This document shows, piece by piece, positions 1 through 8,736 of a stretch of 64,000 bases of DNA. Position numbers and translations under genes: made by a program. The DNA comes from Escherichia sp. E1V33. GTDB taxonomy: Bacteria; Pseudomonadota; Gammaproteobacteria; Enterobacterales; Enterobacteriaceae. The stretch is from contig NZ_RHJI01000015.1 in NCBI RefSeq assembly GCF_004211955.1, forward strand, positions 243,111 to 307,110, in the 5' to 3' direction. Position 1 is the first letter of the stretch. Each line of letters opens with the position of its first letter. Under the pieces are notes generated by a model, which was not told the origin of the DNA, made no database searches, and saw only the letters and a program-made list of their open reading frames with translations.

Positions 1-2667
1 TGCGTCACGATCATCGCTGTTCACCAGGGTGACAGAGATATCGCCTTTGCGTTGGTAGATTTCCGCCGGATTGACGTTGTTCCAGTATTTATCGCTTTGG
101 TGTGAACGGATATTTTCCCGGCTAAGGATGGCATCCGATGCCCGACGAGCTGTGCCGACTGCCGCGACAATGGAGGATGGTCCGCGCTGTACGTCGCCGA
201 TCATAAAGACGTCAGTCAGACGAGTTTCGCCATTATGGTCGACGTCTGGCCAGCCGTTTTTGTCCAGCGGCACGCCCATCGCATTCAGGGCTTCAGTGTC
301 CTGCTGTTCGCCAATGGCGGTAATCAGACTGTCTACATGCAGTGTTACCGTTTCGTTGGTTTCTACCGGGCGGCGACGACCTTTCTCGTCAGGTTCGCCA
401 AGTGACATGACGCGCAACGTTAAGGTGCCATCAGCATCGAAACGTTCAGGATTGTTCAGAAAACGGAACTCTACGCCATCGTGCAGTGCTTCTTCATACT
501 CTTCGCGCCACGCAGGCATCTCTTGCAATGAACGACGGTAAACGATAGTTGCTTTTTTTACGCCTGGAACGCGTAACGCCGCACGAGCGCAGTCCATTGC
601 GGTGTTACCCGCTCCGACAACGACCACATGTTTGCCCAGCTTGAGCGCTGTGCCCTTGTTGTATTCACGCAGGAAGGGGAGTGATTTCCAGACATTTTGG
701 TTGTCGCCCGCCAGTTTCACACCGCTATTTTTATCGGTGCCGGTGGCAATCAGAACATAATGGAAGCCCTGATTTTTTAACTGTTCAACGGTCAAATCGG
801 GTGAGCAGCCATACTCAAATTTCACGCCGTGAGCGGCAACAAAATCGATATCGTGCTGAATTAACTCTGCAGGAATACGGAACTGAGGGATGATATTTTT
901 CACCACGCCGCCCGCATTGGCTTCGCGTTCAAACAGCGTAACCGGATGGCCCGCTCTGGCAAGGAAGTAACCTGCTGCCAGACCCGCCGGACCTGCACCA
1001 ATCACGGCAACCGGATGGCGTGAACCAGAACCGGCTGGTTTGTGCCAACGTTGCTTATATTCATCCCAACCTTTTTCCAGCGCGACTTTTTTCAGTACGC
1101 GGATATTCAGTGCACTGTCGTAATCCAGGCGGGTACAGTTGTATTGGCACTGGTGATCGCAAATATGACCGGTAATGGCGGGCAGGGCGTTGCGTTGGTA
1201 GATAAGTTCCAGCGCGTCGGCATAGCGGTGTTCGCCAAGCAGACGAATATATTCCGGAATGTCCTGTTTGATGGCACAAGCAGTAACACAGGGGGCAACG
1301 TAGCAGTCGGTTAGCGGCAGGTCTTCCGCCACTTCAACACGCTCTTCTGGCTTCCAGTGTTTCTGGGTGTATTCCATGGTTAGCGCGTCTGCTGCCAGTC
1401 TGTTCAGTCGTTCGACGTCAACATGGTCAAGTCCCCAGGCGTCGGAGCCTTCCAGCTCGCGCATGCAGGCACTTAAGCGCAGATAGCCACCAGGTTTCAG
1501 CAGGTCGGTTGCCATGGTGATAGGGCGAATACCAGTATCAAAAATATCGCGGATAGTCAGCTGACTGGCACCACCGGAATAAGAAATGGGCAGTTTGCCG
1601 TCAAAGGCGCGAGAGAGAACTGCTGCAACATTGATGGAGAGCGGGAACAGCGCACGGCCTGACATATACATCTCTTCACCAGGCAGTGCGCCTTTATTGT
1701 TGATGGTGCCGAGAGTGTTAGTCAGTTTTACGCCAAAGCCGAGTGATTTTTCTTTTGCCAGCGCCATCAGGCGTTCCAGCATTTCCAGTGCTTGCGTCAG
1801 CTTGAGGTCGTGATCAAATGACTCTTCTTTTAAGTCTATGTAACCGAAACCGCAGACATCGAGGATCTCACGAACACGCGCGTAACCCAATAATGTTGGG
1901 TTGAGTTTCACGAAGGTATTAAGCTCTTTTTCTTCCAGCATGTAACGGCAAATGGCTTCGATTTCATGTGGAGGGCAGCCGTGCATCGTTGAGAGGGTAA
2001 CGCCTTGTACCATGCTGGTGGGGATGCGAGCGGGTAAGGCTTGCAAGCTTTCGCGTTTTTCCTGCAATCCGTGGCGGGCTAAAAATGCGTCATCCTGGAG
2101 TAATTTATTCAGCGTATCGCGATATTGAGCGAATTTCGGATGGTCAGATGCGTCCATCATATTGTCGATGAACTGTTGCATCGGCGGTTGCTTAATACCT
2201 TCGAGGTTGTAACCGACGCTCATATTAAAGATGAACGATTTACCGGAATCAGAAGGCTGGAACATCGCTTCGAGAAGGTGCAGGGCAAACCAGGCTTTGA
2301 GGTATTCATCCCAGGCTTTAAGCAGGGTAAATTCGGTAGACCATTCGGTGTTAAAGCACTCGTCTTCGGCATCGATACAGGGCTTTTCCAGCTCCAGGCG
2401 GTCAAGAATTTGGACGGTTTTTAGTTCGATGAAGCGTCCGCCAGTCAGCCAGGATGTGACGATGTTTTGTGCGAGTTGCGTGTGCGGACCTGCGGCAGGG
2501 CCGACCGGTGTTGCACAGGTTTCACCGAAAACACTGACGGATTTGCCTTTTGCGGGTGAGTAAAACTGTTGCTCGGGAATACCAAAGATTGAGCGTTGTT
2601 GTTGGTATTCATCAAATATGCGCGTCAAAAGTTCCTCAAACGGAATGGGACGCATAATATCCCCCAT
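1..2667 (-). CDS. ygfK: YgfK, iron-sulfur flavoprotein oxidoreductase (5' part only)
   Basis: The first 889 codons are present, in frame to the window edge; the known protein has about 1032 residues, so the C-terminal ferredoxin-like part lies outside. The first ~440 residues look like a dihydroorotate-dehydrogenase/PreA-type barrel. A GltD-like Cys cluster follows near residues 453-462, then an FAD-binding GAGPAGLAAG near 555 and a second nucleotide-binding GAGNTAMD near 680. The family is known as the putative selenate reductase YgfK subunit and belongs to the anaerobic purine/uric acid cluster, where it probably moves electrons to or from molybdenum hydroxylases. ATG at 2667 is preceded by AAGGAGAGG; a second ATG four codons in is less well placed. 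A sigma-54 promoter lies just upstream. Confidence 0.95.
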   Translation of the reverse strand, partial: MGDIMRPIPFEELLTRIFDEYQQQRSIFGIPEQQFYSPAKGKSVSVFGETCATPVGPAAGPHTQLAQNIVTSWLTGGRFIELKTVQILDRLELEKPCIDAEDECFNTEWSTEFTLLKAWDEYLKAWFALHLLEAMFQPSDSGKSFIFNMSVGYNLEGIKQPPMQQFIDNMMDASDHPKFAQYRDTLNKLLQDDAFLARHGLQEKRESLQALPARIPTSMVQGVTLSTMHGCPPHEIEAICRYMLEEKELNTFVKLNPTLLGYARVREILDVCGFGYIDLKEESFDHDLKLTQALEMLERLMALAKEKSLGFGVKLTNTLGTINNKGALPGEEMYMSGRALFPLSINVAAVLSRAFDGKLPISYSGGASQLTIRDIFDTGIRPITMATDLLKPGGYLRLSACMRELEGSDAWGLDHVDVERLNRLAADALTMEYTQKHWKPEERVEVAEDLPLTDCYVAPCVTACAIKQDIPEYIRLLGEHRYADALELIYQRNALPAITGHICDHQCQYNCTRLDYDSALNIRVLKKVALEKGWDEYKQRWHKPAGSGSRHPVAVIGAGPAGLAAGYFLARAGHPVTLFEREANAGGVVKNIIPQFRIPAELIQHDIDFVAAHGVKFEYGCSPDLTVEQLKNQGFHYVLIATGTDKNSGVKLAGDNQNVWKSLPFLREYNKGTALKLGKHVVVVGAGNTAMDCARAALRVPGVKKATIVYRRSLQEMPAWREEYEEALHDGVEFRFLNNPERFDADGTLTLRVMSLGEPDEKGRRRPVETNETVTLHVDSLITAIGEQQDTEALNAMGVPLDKNGWPDVDHNGETRLTDVFMIGDVQRGPSSIVAAVGTARRASDAILSRENIRSHQSDKYWNNVNPAEIYQRKGDISVTLVNSDDRDA

Positions 2668-2748
2668 AACCCTCTCCTTAGCTTATACAGATATCATTGA
2701 GTGACCGGTGTTGAGACATCCGGTGGTTTAGGGGGATAGAGCAACAAT

Positions 2749-2765
2749 CGCACCACTCTTGCCAG
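2749..2765 (-). promoter_or_regulatory. candidate sigma-54 promoter of ygfK
   Basis: Read on the minus strand the site is CTGGCAAGAGTGGTGCG. The -24 GG and -12 GC are correctly spaced and most of YTGGCACG is present. Its -12 element lies about 82 bases before the ygfK ATG. The neighbouring ygeV gene encodes a sigma-54 activator, which makes use of this site plausible. Not experimentally shown here. Confidence 0.65.
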
Positions 2766-2987
2766 GTTAGGCGGGAAATATAAAAAAATGTGAGGCGGCT
2801 CGAAACTTAAGTGCTTTTTGTGAATGAACTCACAGGTGCCAAATGAGAATTAAAATCACTCCTGAAAATTATTATTGCTAGCCCATTTATCACTTTTTCT
2901 CTTTTCTCAAAATCAGTGATTCCTTATCATTATGATAAAGAGTATTGGGGGGGGTAATATTTGAACGCAATCGTTTAACTACGTTTT
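2766..2987. promoter_or_regulatory. mocA-ygfK intergenic region with TGATAA palindromes
   Basis: About 320 bases separate ygfK from mocA; beyond the sigma-54 promoter I see no gene. AATCAGTGATT (2911-2921) and TTATCATTATGATAA (2924-2938) are near-perfect palindromes 150-190 bp upstream of the -12 element, where sigma-54 enhancer sites usually lie. TTTATCAC occurs at 2886-2893. A run of eight G lies at 2947-2954. The assignment as activator sites (perhaps for YgeV) is inference. Confidence 0.4.
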
Positions 2988-3566
2988 CTAAATTTCAATA
3001 AACCTTTTCTTCGCTGTAATAAAGTCATCAGGAGTATCAATATCTAAAATTATTTCTGCATTTTCTATTTCGACGGAATAATGTTCTCCCATAAGGAGTG
3101 CCTGACGCATATTGGAGACATTGGGTCGCTGAATTGCCTGCATCAGGCATGGCTTTGACACTAAAATCGGATGGCCGGGGATGCCATTATGGAGTGGCAG
3201 TATTGCGCCATAATTACGTAACGACCAGATTTTTCTAAAAATATCGATGGTGAGGGTTGGCATGTCACCGTGGGTGAGAAAACAATGTTCTGTTTGCACC
3301 GCGGGTACTGCAGCCTTTACTGATGTCAGTAACCCCTGCGCATAATCTGGGTTGTGGATAATAGTGATATTGCTCTGGTTCGCATAGCGTTCGTGCAGTT
3401 CATTACCACGATAGCCGGTGACTAAAATTATTCGGCTACAAAACTGCAACGCATTTTTGATACTTGTATCAAGAATTGTTCCCTGTTGCCAGGGTAACAT
3501 CATTTTCCATTGCCCCATTCTTGATGATAATCCAGCAGCAGTAATTATACAGTCGATGGCTGACAT
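2988..3566 (-). CDS. mocA: MocA, molybdenum cofactor cytidylyltransferase
   Basis: The 192-residue protein matches MocA (formerly YgfJ), which transfers CMP to Mo-molybdopterin to make the MCD form of the cofactor used by xanthine dehydrogenase-type enzymes. The N-terminus carries the nucleotidyltransferase motif AAGLSSRMG (residues 10-18) and a THGDMP metal-binding loop near residue 100. Length is normal for the family. It is divergent from yqeC and sits beside molybdenum hydroxylase and maturation genes, which fits cofactor supply for XdhA and the XdhD-type enzyme expected beyond the left edge. Confidence 0.95.
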   Translation of the reverse strand: MSAIDCIITAAGLSSRMGQWKMMLPWQQGTILDTSIKNALQFCSRIILVTGYRGNELHERYANQSNITIIHNPDYAQGLLTSVKAAVPAVQTEHCFLTHGDMPTLTIDIFRKIWSLRNYGAILPLHNGIPGHPILVSKPCLMQAIQRPNVSNMRQALLMGEHYSVEIENAEIILDIDTPDDFITAKKRFIEI

Positions 3567-3659
3567 AGTGGTTCCATTATTTATAGGAGCTAATAACGTC
3601 TGAAAATACGTTACTCCCTGATTAATGCGTATTTACCCCAGAGAGGTCCATGAAGATTC

Positions 3660-4430
3660 GTGAAAAGTATAATTGACCCATCGGCGTTATTCATTGATTT
3701 AGGCGCGCAGAAACACCCCACTGTGATTTCTGTTGTTGGCGCCGGGGGGAAAACCAGTCTGCTTTTTTGGCTGGCACAGTTATTTCAGTCTATCGGTAGG
3801 CGCGTGTTAATCACTACGACCACACATATGTTTATGCCAGATTCTCACTGGCCCGTGGTTTTCTGCCGTGATCCCGCAATGCTTCCTCACTCGTCTCTCA
3901 AATTCCCCATTTCATTTTGTTTTCACCGCTGGAAAGCGAATCAAGGAAAAGCGCAGGGGTTTGCGCCAGATGCCATTGATGCACTGGCGCAACGGCCAGA
4001 ATGTGACGTAATTCTCATTGAGGCAGACGGCTCACGTGGAATGCCATTAAAAGCGCCGGGTGAGCATGAACCTTGCATACCCAAAAGCAGTTGCTGCGTG
4101 ATTGCTGTGATGGGAGGACATATTTTGGGCGCTAAAGTGAGCGCAGAAAATGTCCATCGCTGGTCGCAGTTTGCTGATATTACCGGGTTAAAACCTGAAG
4201 TAACCTTGCAACTGAGCGATCTCGTTGCGCTGGTTCGTCACCCGCAGGGCGCGTTTAAAAACGTACCGCAAGGCTGTCGGCGAGTCTGGTTCATTAACCG
4301 TTTTTCTCAATGTGAGAATGCGATTGCGCAAAGCGAGCTACTTCAACCACTGCAACAACATGACGTAGAGGCAATCTGGCTGGGCGATATACAAGAACAT
4401 CCTGCAATCGCGCGCAGATTTGTGAATTAG
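3660..4430 (+). CDS. yqeC: YqeC, selenium-dependent molybdenum hydroxylase maturation protein
   Basis: The 256-residue protein starts at GTG 3660 and has a P-loop-like GAGGKTS (residues 27-33) and a conserved ADGSRGMPLKAP segment. The family is predicted from gene co-occurrence to help mature selenium-dependent molybdenum hydroxylases; the biochemical step is not established. The GAGAGG ribosome site at 3641-3646 is rather far from the GTG. A nine-codon frame starting ATG at 3650 overlaps the start. It lies 47 bp upstream of yqeB on the same strand and was probably co-transcribed with it. Confidence 0.92.
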   Translation: MKSIIDPSALFIDLGAQKHPTVISVVGAGGKTSLLFWLAQLFQSIGRRVLITTTTHMFMPDSHWPVVFCRDPAMLPHSSLKFPISFCFHRWKANQGKAQGFAPDAIDALAQRPECDVILIEADGSRGMPLKAPGEHEPCIPKSSCCVIAVMGGHILGAKVSAENVHRWSQFADITGLKPEVTLQLSDLVALVRHPQGAFKNVPQGCRRVWFINRFSQCENAIAQSELLQPLQQHDVEAIWLGDIQEHPAIARRFVN

Positions 4431-4477
4431 CGGCCCGGGCATTCCGGGGTACTGAAAGGATACCCATTGAGGTTGGT

Positions 4478-6103
4478 ATGAATATTTTCACAGAGGCTGC
4501 AAAACTCGAAGAGCAAAATAGTCCGTTTGCGATGGCGCAAATTGTTGATAGCCGAGGCTCTACTCCCCGCCATTCTGCACAAATGTTAGTGCGCGCCGAT
4601 GGTTCAATCGTCGGCACAATTGGCGGGGGAATGGTTGAGCGTAAGGTGATTGAAGAGTCGCTACAGGCATTGCAGGAACGTAAACCGCGATTATTCCATG
4701 GGCGCATGGCGCGTAACGGCGCGGATGCCGTCGGCTCAGATTGCGGAGGCGCAATGTCAGTGTTTATCAGCGTACATGGTATGAGACCCCGGCTGGTGTT
4801 GATCGGTGCGGGACATGTTAACCGGGCGATAGCCCAAAGCGCAGCATTGTTGGGGTTTGATATTGCTGTTGCCGATATTTATCGCGAAAGCCTGAATCCT
4901 GAACTTTTCCCACCATCAACTGCGCTTGTTCATGCCGATTCGTTTGGTGCAGCAGTGGAAGCACTGGAGATTCGCCCTGATAATTTTGTCCTGATTGCCA
5001 CGAATAATCAGGATCGTGAAGCCCTCGATAAACTCATTGAACAGCCCATTGCATGGTTGGGGTTGCTGGCAAGTCGCCGCAAGGTTCAGCTATTCCTGCG
5101 TCAGTTGCGTGAGAAAGGCGTGGCTGAAGACCATATTGCTCGTTTGCATGCACCAGTGGGCTACAACATTGGTGCCGAAACACCGCAGGAGATCGCTATC
5201 AGCGTACTGGCAGAAATATTACAGGTGAAAAATAACGCGCCGGGTGGGCTGATGATGAAACCTTCGCACCCTTCCGGGCATCAACTGGTAGTGATTCGCG
5301 GCGCAGGGGATATTGCCAGTGGTGTGGCGCTGCGTTTGTATCATGCGGGATTCAAAGTGATCATGCTGGAAGTGGAAAAACCGACGGTGATTCGCTGTAC
5401 CGTGGCGTTTGCCCAGGCAGTTTTCGACGACGAAATGACGGTTGAAGGTGTCACCGCCCGACTGGCAACCAGCTCTGCAGAGGCGATGAAACTGACTGAG
5501 CGTGGGTTTATTCCCGTGATGGTAGACCCCGACTGTTCATTGCTTGATGAGCTGAAACCACTTTGCGTGGTGGACGCTATTCTGGCGAAACAGAATTTGG
5601 GTACGCGTGCAGATATGGCACCAGTAACAATCGCGCTTGGGCCGGGCTTTACCGCAGGTAAAGATTGTCATGCGGTAATTGAAACAAATCGCGGGCACTG
5701 GCTCGGTCAGGTGATTTACTCCGGTTGTGCACAGGAGAACACTGGTGTTCCCGGCAATATTATGGGACATACCACCCGGCGAGTTATTCGCGCTCCGGCG
5801 GCAGGTATCATGTGTTCCAACGTGAAGCTAGGCGATCTGGTGCAGGAGGGCGATGTTATTGCCTGGATTGGCGAGCATGAAATAAAAGCGCCGCTGACGG
5901 GAATGGTGCGTGGTTTACTTAACGACGGGCTGGCGGTGGTCGGTGGCTTTAAAATTGGTGATATCGATCCCCGTGGTGAAACGGCTGATTTCACCAGCGT
6001 TTCTGATAAAGCCCGGGCGATTGGCGGCGGCGTACTTGAGGCGTTAATGATGTTGATGCATCAGGGCGTTAAAGCGACAAAAGAAGTGCTGGAAGTGGCT
6101 TAA
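4478..6103 (+). CDS. yqeB: YqeB, XdhC/CoxI-family molybdenum hydroxylase maturation factor
   Basis: This 541-residue protein is a fusion. The N-terminal XdhC/CoxI-type module has a DCGG motif near residues 88-91 followed by a Rossmann GAGHVNRA near residue 109. The C-terminal module, from about residue 270, begins with another nucleotide-binding GAGDIASG and is typical of the selenium-dependent molybdenum hydroxylase system protein YqeB. XdhC-family proteins bind molybdenum cofactor and help sulfurate it before insertion; the C-terminal role is unknown. It is the second gene after yqeC and converges on yqeA across a shared terminator. Confidence 0.93.
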   Translation: MNIFTEAAKLEEQNSPFAMAQIVDSRGSTPRHSAQMLVRADGSIVGTIGGGMVERKVIEESLQALQERKPRLFHGRMARNGADAVGSDCGGAMSVFISVHGMRPRLVLIGAGHVNRAIAQSAALLGFDIAVADIYRESLNPELFPPSTALVHADSFGAAVEALEIRPDNFVLIATNNQDREALDKLIEQPIAWLGLLASRRKVQLFLRQLREKGVAEDHIARLHAPVGYNIGAETPQEIAISVLAEILQVKNNAPGGLMMKPSHPSGHQLVVIRGAGDIASGVALRLYHAGFKVIMLEVEKPTVIRCTVAFAQAVFDDEMTVEGVTARLATSSAEAMKLTERGFIPVMVDPDCSLLDELKPLCVVDAILAKQNLGTRADMAPVTIALGPGFTAGKDCHAVIETNRGHWLGQVIYSGCAQENTGVPGNIMGHTTRRVIRAPAAGIMCSNVKLGDLVQEGDVIAWIGEHEIKAPLTGMVRGLLNDGLAVVGGFKIGDIDPRGETADFTSVSDKARAIGGGVLEALMMLMHQGVKATKEVLEVA

Positions 6104-6111
6104 ATGAAAAT

Positions 6112-6140
6112 GGCCGGATGGTATTACCCATCCGGCCTTT
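6112..6140. terminator. bidirectional terminator between yqeB and yqeA
   Basis: A perfect 10-bp stem GGCCGGATGG/CCATCCGGCC with a six-base loop is flanked by A-rich sequence on the left and TTTAAA on the right. It sits between two convergent genes. Confidence 0.8.
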
Positions 6141-6143
6141 AAA

Positions 6144-7076
6144 TTACTGGCAAATCACCGTTCCGGTTTTGCCTTCAATCCCTTCTTTTGCTTTGCTCAA
6201 CACAGTAATCAGAGCTTCACGACCAGCGCGAGAGCGGGCAAATGATGCGGCGGCTTCAACTTTCGGTAGCATAGAACCTTTCGCAAAATGCCCTTCTTCG
6301 ATAAAGCGTTCTGCATCGGCCAATGACAGACGGTCAAGCCATTGTTCATTCTCTTTGCCGAAGTTAATGGCCACTTTTTCTACAGCAGTCAGAATAATCA
6401 GCATATCGGCATCGATCATTTCTGCTAAACGGGCGCTGGCCCAGTCTTTATCGATAACCGCACTGGCACCGCGCAGATGGTTACCTTCACGAATTACAGG
6501 AATACCACCACCACCAACGGTGATCACAACCTGGCCTGCATCTACTAGCGCTTTAACTGTCTCTTTTTCAACAATATCTACCGGCTTAGGCGAAGCAACG
6601 ACACGACGATAGCCGCGACCCGCATCTTCTTTCAGGGTGTAGCCCTGTTTTGTCAGTTGCTCTGCTTCTTGCTCGGTAAAGAACGAACCGATCGGCTTGG
6701 TCGGGTTGAGGAATGCCGGATCGTTAGCGTCGACTTCGACCTGGGTAACCAGCGTTGCTACAGGTTTATTAATGCCCCGAGAAAGCAGTTCTTCTCTTAA
6801 GGCGTTTTGCAGATCGTAACCAATATATCCCTGACTCAACGCAACACAGACAGACATTGGTAGCATCGGCGAGTGCGCTTCAGTTTTTGCAGCGGCTTCG
6901 AATGCCTGGTTAATCATGCCTACCTGCGGCCCATTACCATGAGTGACGATAACTTCATGTCCCTGGGCAATTAAATCAACAATTGCCTGAGACGTAATTT
7001 TTACCGCTTTCATTTGCCCGGCCAGATCGTCGCCCAGCGCATTCCCGCCGAGGGCGAGAACAATTTTCTTACTCAT
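6144..7076 (-). CDS. yqeA: YqeA, carbamate kinase family protein
   Basis: A 310-residue carbamate kinase homologue with all the usual motifs: ALGGNALG at the N-terminus, GNGPQVG, VGGGGIP, the DKDWASA segment and KGSMLPK near the C-terminus. Carbamate kinases make ATP from ADP and carbamoyl phosphate. It is the last gene of the ygeW-ygeX-ygeY-hyuA-yqeA run, 47 bp after hyuA. With the upstream carbamoyltransferase YgeW this suggests energy conservation from carbamoyl groups released during purine-ring breakdown, as in the arginine deiminase pathway; that is inference. Confidence 0.95.
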   Translation of the reverse strand: MSKKIVLALGGNALGDDLAGQMKAVKITSQAIVDLIAQGHEVIVTHGNGPQVGMINQAFEAAAKTEAHSPMLPMSVCVALSQGYIGYDLQNALREELLSRGINKPVATLVTQVEVDANDPAFLNPTKPIGSFFTEQEAEQLTKQGYTLKEDAGRGYRRVVASPKPVDIVEKETVKALVDAGQVVITVGGGGIPVIREGNHLRGASAVIDKDWASARLAEMIDADMLIILTAVEKVAINFGKENEQWLDRLSLADAERFIEEGHFAKGSMLPKVEAAASFARSRAGREALITVLSKAKEGIEGKTGTVICQ

Positions 7077-7123
7077 TTTTCCTCACTCATCATTCTTGAT
7101 TGTGTATAGATCCCTGGCAGTGG

Positions 7124-8509
7124 TTAGAGCACGGGAGGGACAAACGGTTTGCGTCGCAGGAAACGTCCTCGTCCGGCTTTGCCTGTAAAGGTGCCGTCAC
7201 AGAAAATCGTTTCACCACGGGATAAGGTTCTGACAATTGCGCCCTGACAGGTAAAGCCCTCCCAGGGAGAGTAGTCGGCGTTGTCGTGGAGATGGCGGTG
7301 CTGAATTTGTTGACTCTGACGTGGGTCGATAATTACCACATCACCATCTGAGCCGGGTGCTAATAATCCTTTTTGTGGCCACAGGCCAAACAGCCTGGCG
7401 GGCATTGCACTGGTTAATTCAACAAAACGTTCCGGTGTGATACGTCCCGTCATCACGCCACTGGAGAACAGCAACTGCATGCGATTTTCCACACCGGGTA
7501 AGCCATTTGGACAGCGGCTGAAATCACCTTTAGAAATCTGCTGGCGCTGGGCCATCGAGAAGGTGCAGTGATCTGTCGCCACCACGTCGATGGCACCATC
7601 GCTGATGCCACACCACAGCTTGTCCTGCTCGCGTACGTTGCGCAGCGGTGGGCTAAGAATGAACTTCATGCCGTCTTCTGTATCGTAACTGCGTTCGTCC
7701 AGCAGGAGATATTGCGGGCAGGTTTCCACCCAGACAGGCTGGTGGTTCGCGCGGGCAAGGCGCAGATAATCCAGACCTAAGCCGTTAGACAGATGCACAA
7801 TATAGAGCGGGGCGTTACCGGCAATTTGTGCCAGGTTAATCATTCTGGCGATGGCTTCGGCTTCGCATTCCAGAGGGCGACTCAAGGCGTGGTAGCGCGG
7901 CGCGGTTAACCCAGCGGCGATAAACTCCGCTCGCTTACTGGCGATTGCGGCGTCATTTTCCGGGTGTACAGTGGTCAGCGCGCCGGACTCATGCAGGCGG
8001 TGTAACGCCTGCAACACCTCGTCATCGTTGAGTTTGTATTGATAGGTTAAATAGAGTTTAAAACTGCTCAGCCCTTCTTCGACCATCATCGGAATTTCGT
8101 CGAGGATGGCGTGATTAATATGCTGGATAACACCATGAAAGCTGTAGTCGATGACCGCTTTATGGGCTGCATAACCACGGTAAACTTCCAGTTGATGGCG
8201 TAAGCGGCAGCCATTTGGGCCAAATCCCATATGGTCAATAATGGTTGTTGTACCGCCACACGCAGCGGCGCGGGTACCGGTAAAAAAATCATCACAACTG
8301 CGCGCGATGCCAACATCAATATTAAAATGCGTATGGACATCCACGCCGCCTGGGAAAACGTAGCAGCCAGTGGCATCAATCTCTTCATAAGGGAGCTGTG
8401 GCGAAATATCTGTGCCTAACTGGCGAACAATTCCGCTTTCAATCAGCAAATCCTGCTTTGCTTGTCCATCTGCGTTAACGACAGTGCCGTTTTTGATCAA
8501 TACGCGCAT
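7124..8509 (-). CDS. hyuA: HyuA, D-phenylhydantoinase / dihydropyrimidinase-like hydrolase
   Basis: A 461-residue cyclic amidohydrolase of the hydantoinase/dihydropyrimidinase family. Metal ligands are visible: HTH at residues 59-61, the probably carboxylated lysine in FKLYLTY near residue 150, histidines in HPEND and HLSN, and aspartate in ATDH near residue 313. The E. coli enzyme opens aryl hydantoins in vitro; in this cluster the natural substrate is more likely a cyclic ureide or purine breakdown intermediate. Start ATG has TGGAG upstream. Two hairpins lie in the gap to ygeY. Confidence 0.95.
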   Translation of the reverse strand: MRVLIKNGTVVNADGQAKQDLLIESGIVRQLGTDISPQLPYEEIDATGCYVFPGGVDVHTHFNIDVGIARSCDDFFTGTRAAACGGTTTIIDHMGFGPNGCRLRHQLEVYRGYAAHKAVIDYSFHGVIQHINHAILDEIPMMVEEGLSSFKLYLTYQYKLNDDEVLQALHRLHESGALTTVHPENDAAIASKRAEFIAAGLTAPRYHALSRPLECEAEAIARMINLAQIAGNAPLYIVHLSNGLGLDYLRLARANHQPVWVETCPQYLLLDERSYDTEDGMKFILSPPLRNVREQDKLWCGISDGAIDVVATDHCTFSMAQRQQISKGDFSRCPNGLPGVENRMQLLFSSGVMTGRITPERFVELTSAMPARLFGLWPQKGLLAPGSDGDVVIIDPRQSQQIQHRHLHDNADYSPWEGFTCQGAIVRTLSRGETIFCDGTFTGKAGRGRFLRRKPFVPPVL

Positions 8510-8525
8510 AGCAAACTCCAGAAAA

Positions 8526-8545
8526 CCCTCCGGCGAACCGGAGGG
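8526..8545 (-). other. hairpin just upstream of hyuA
   Basis: A perfect 8-bp stem CCCTCCGG/CCGGAGGG with a TTCG loop on the minus strand is followed by TTTTC and then the hyuA ribosome site TGGAG, 17 bases before the ATG. It could act as an mRNA stability element or weak intra-operon terminator. Confidence 0.6.
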
Positions 8546-8668
8546 AAATAGGTGAAGAGCGAACAGAATGCTGACAAATCGACTTAATCTTCAGCACGGG
8601 TACGGTTTTTTTATGCGAGAGATAGGGGATGATTTCCCACCAGTGCAGGCCTGTTCCCCTCACCCTAA

Positions 8669-8691
8669 CCCTCTCCCCGAAGGGGAGAGGG
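8669..8691. repeat. 10-bp perfect hairpin in the ygeY-hyuA gap
   Basis: CCCTCTCCCC, loop GAA, GGGGAGAGGG. The stem and the preceding CCCTCACCCTAA resemble an intergenic hairpin sequence that recurs in enterobacterial genomes. The 227-bp gap is unusually long for an operon and otherwise holds no gene. Confidence 0.6.
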
Positions 8692-8736
8692 GGCCGCCCG
8701 AGTGCTTTTTTGGCTTTGTCATCAGTCTGAGATTTA

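Noticed and set aside
2125..2563. Plus-strand frames inside the ygfK region
   Set aside because: They are antisense shadows of the conserved ygfK reading frame, which stays open from 2667 to the window edge.
3650..3676. MKIREKYN leader-like frame overlapping the yqeC start
   Set aside because: The ribosome site is too close to its ATG and there is no regulatory codon run; likely chance.
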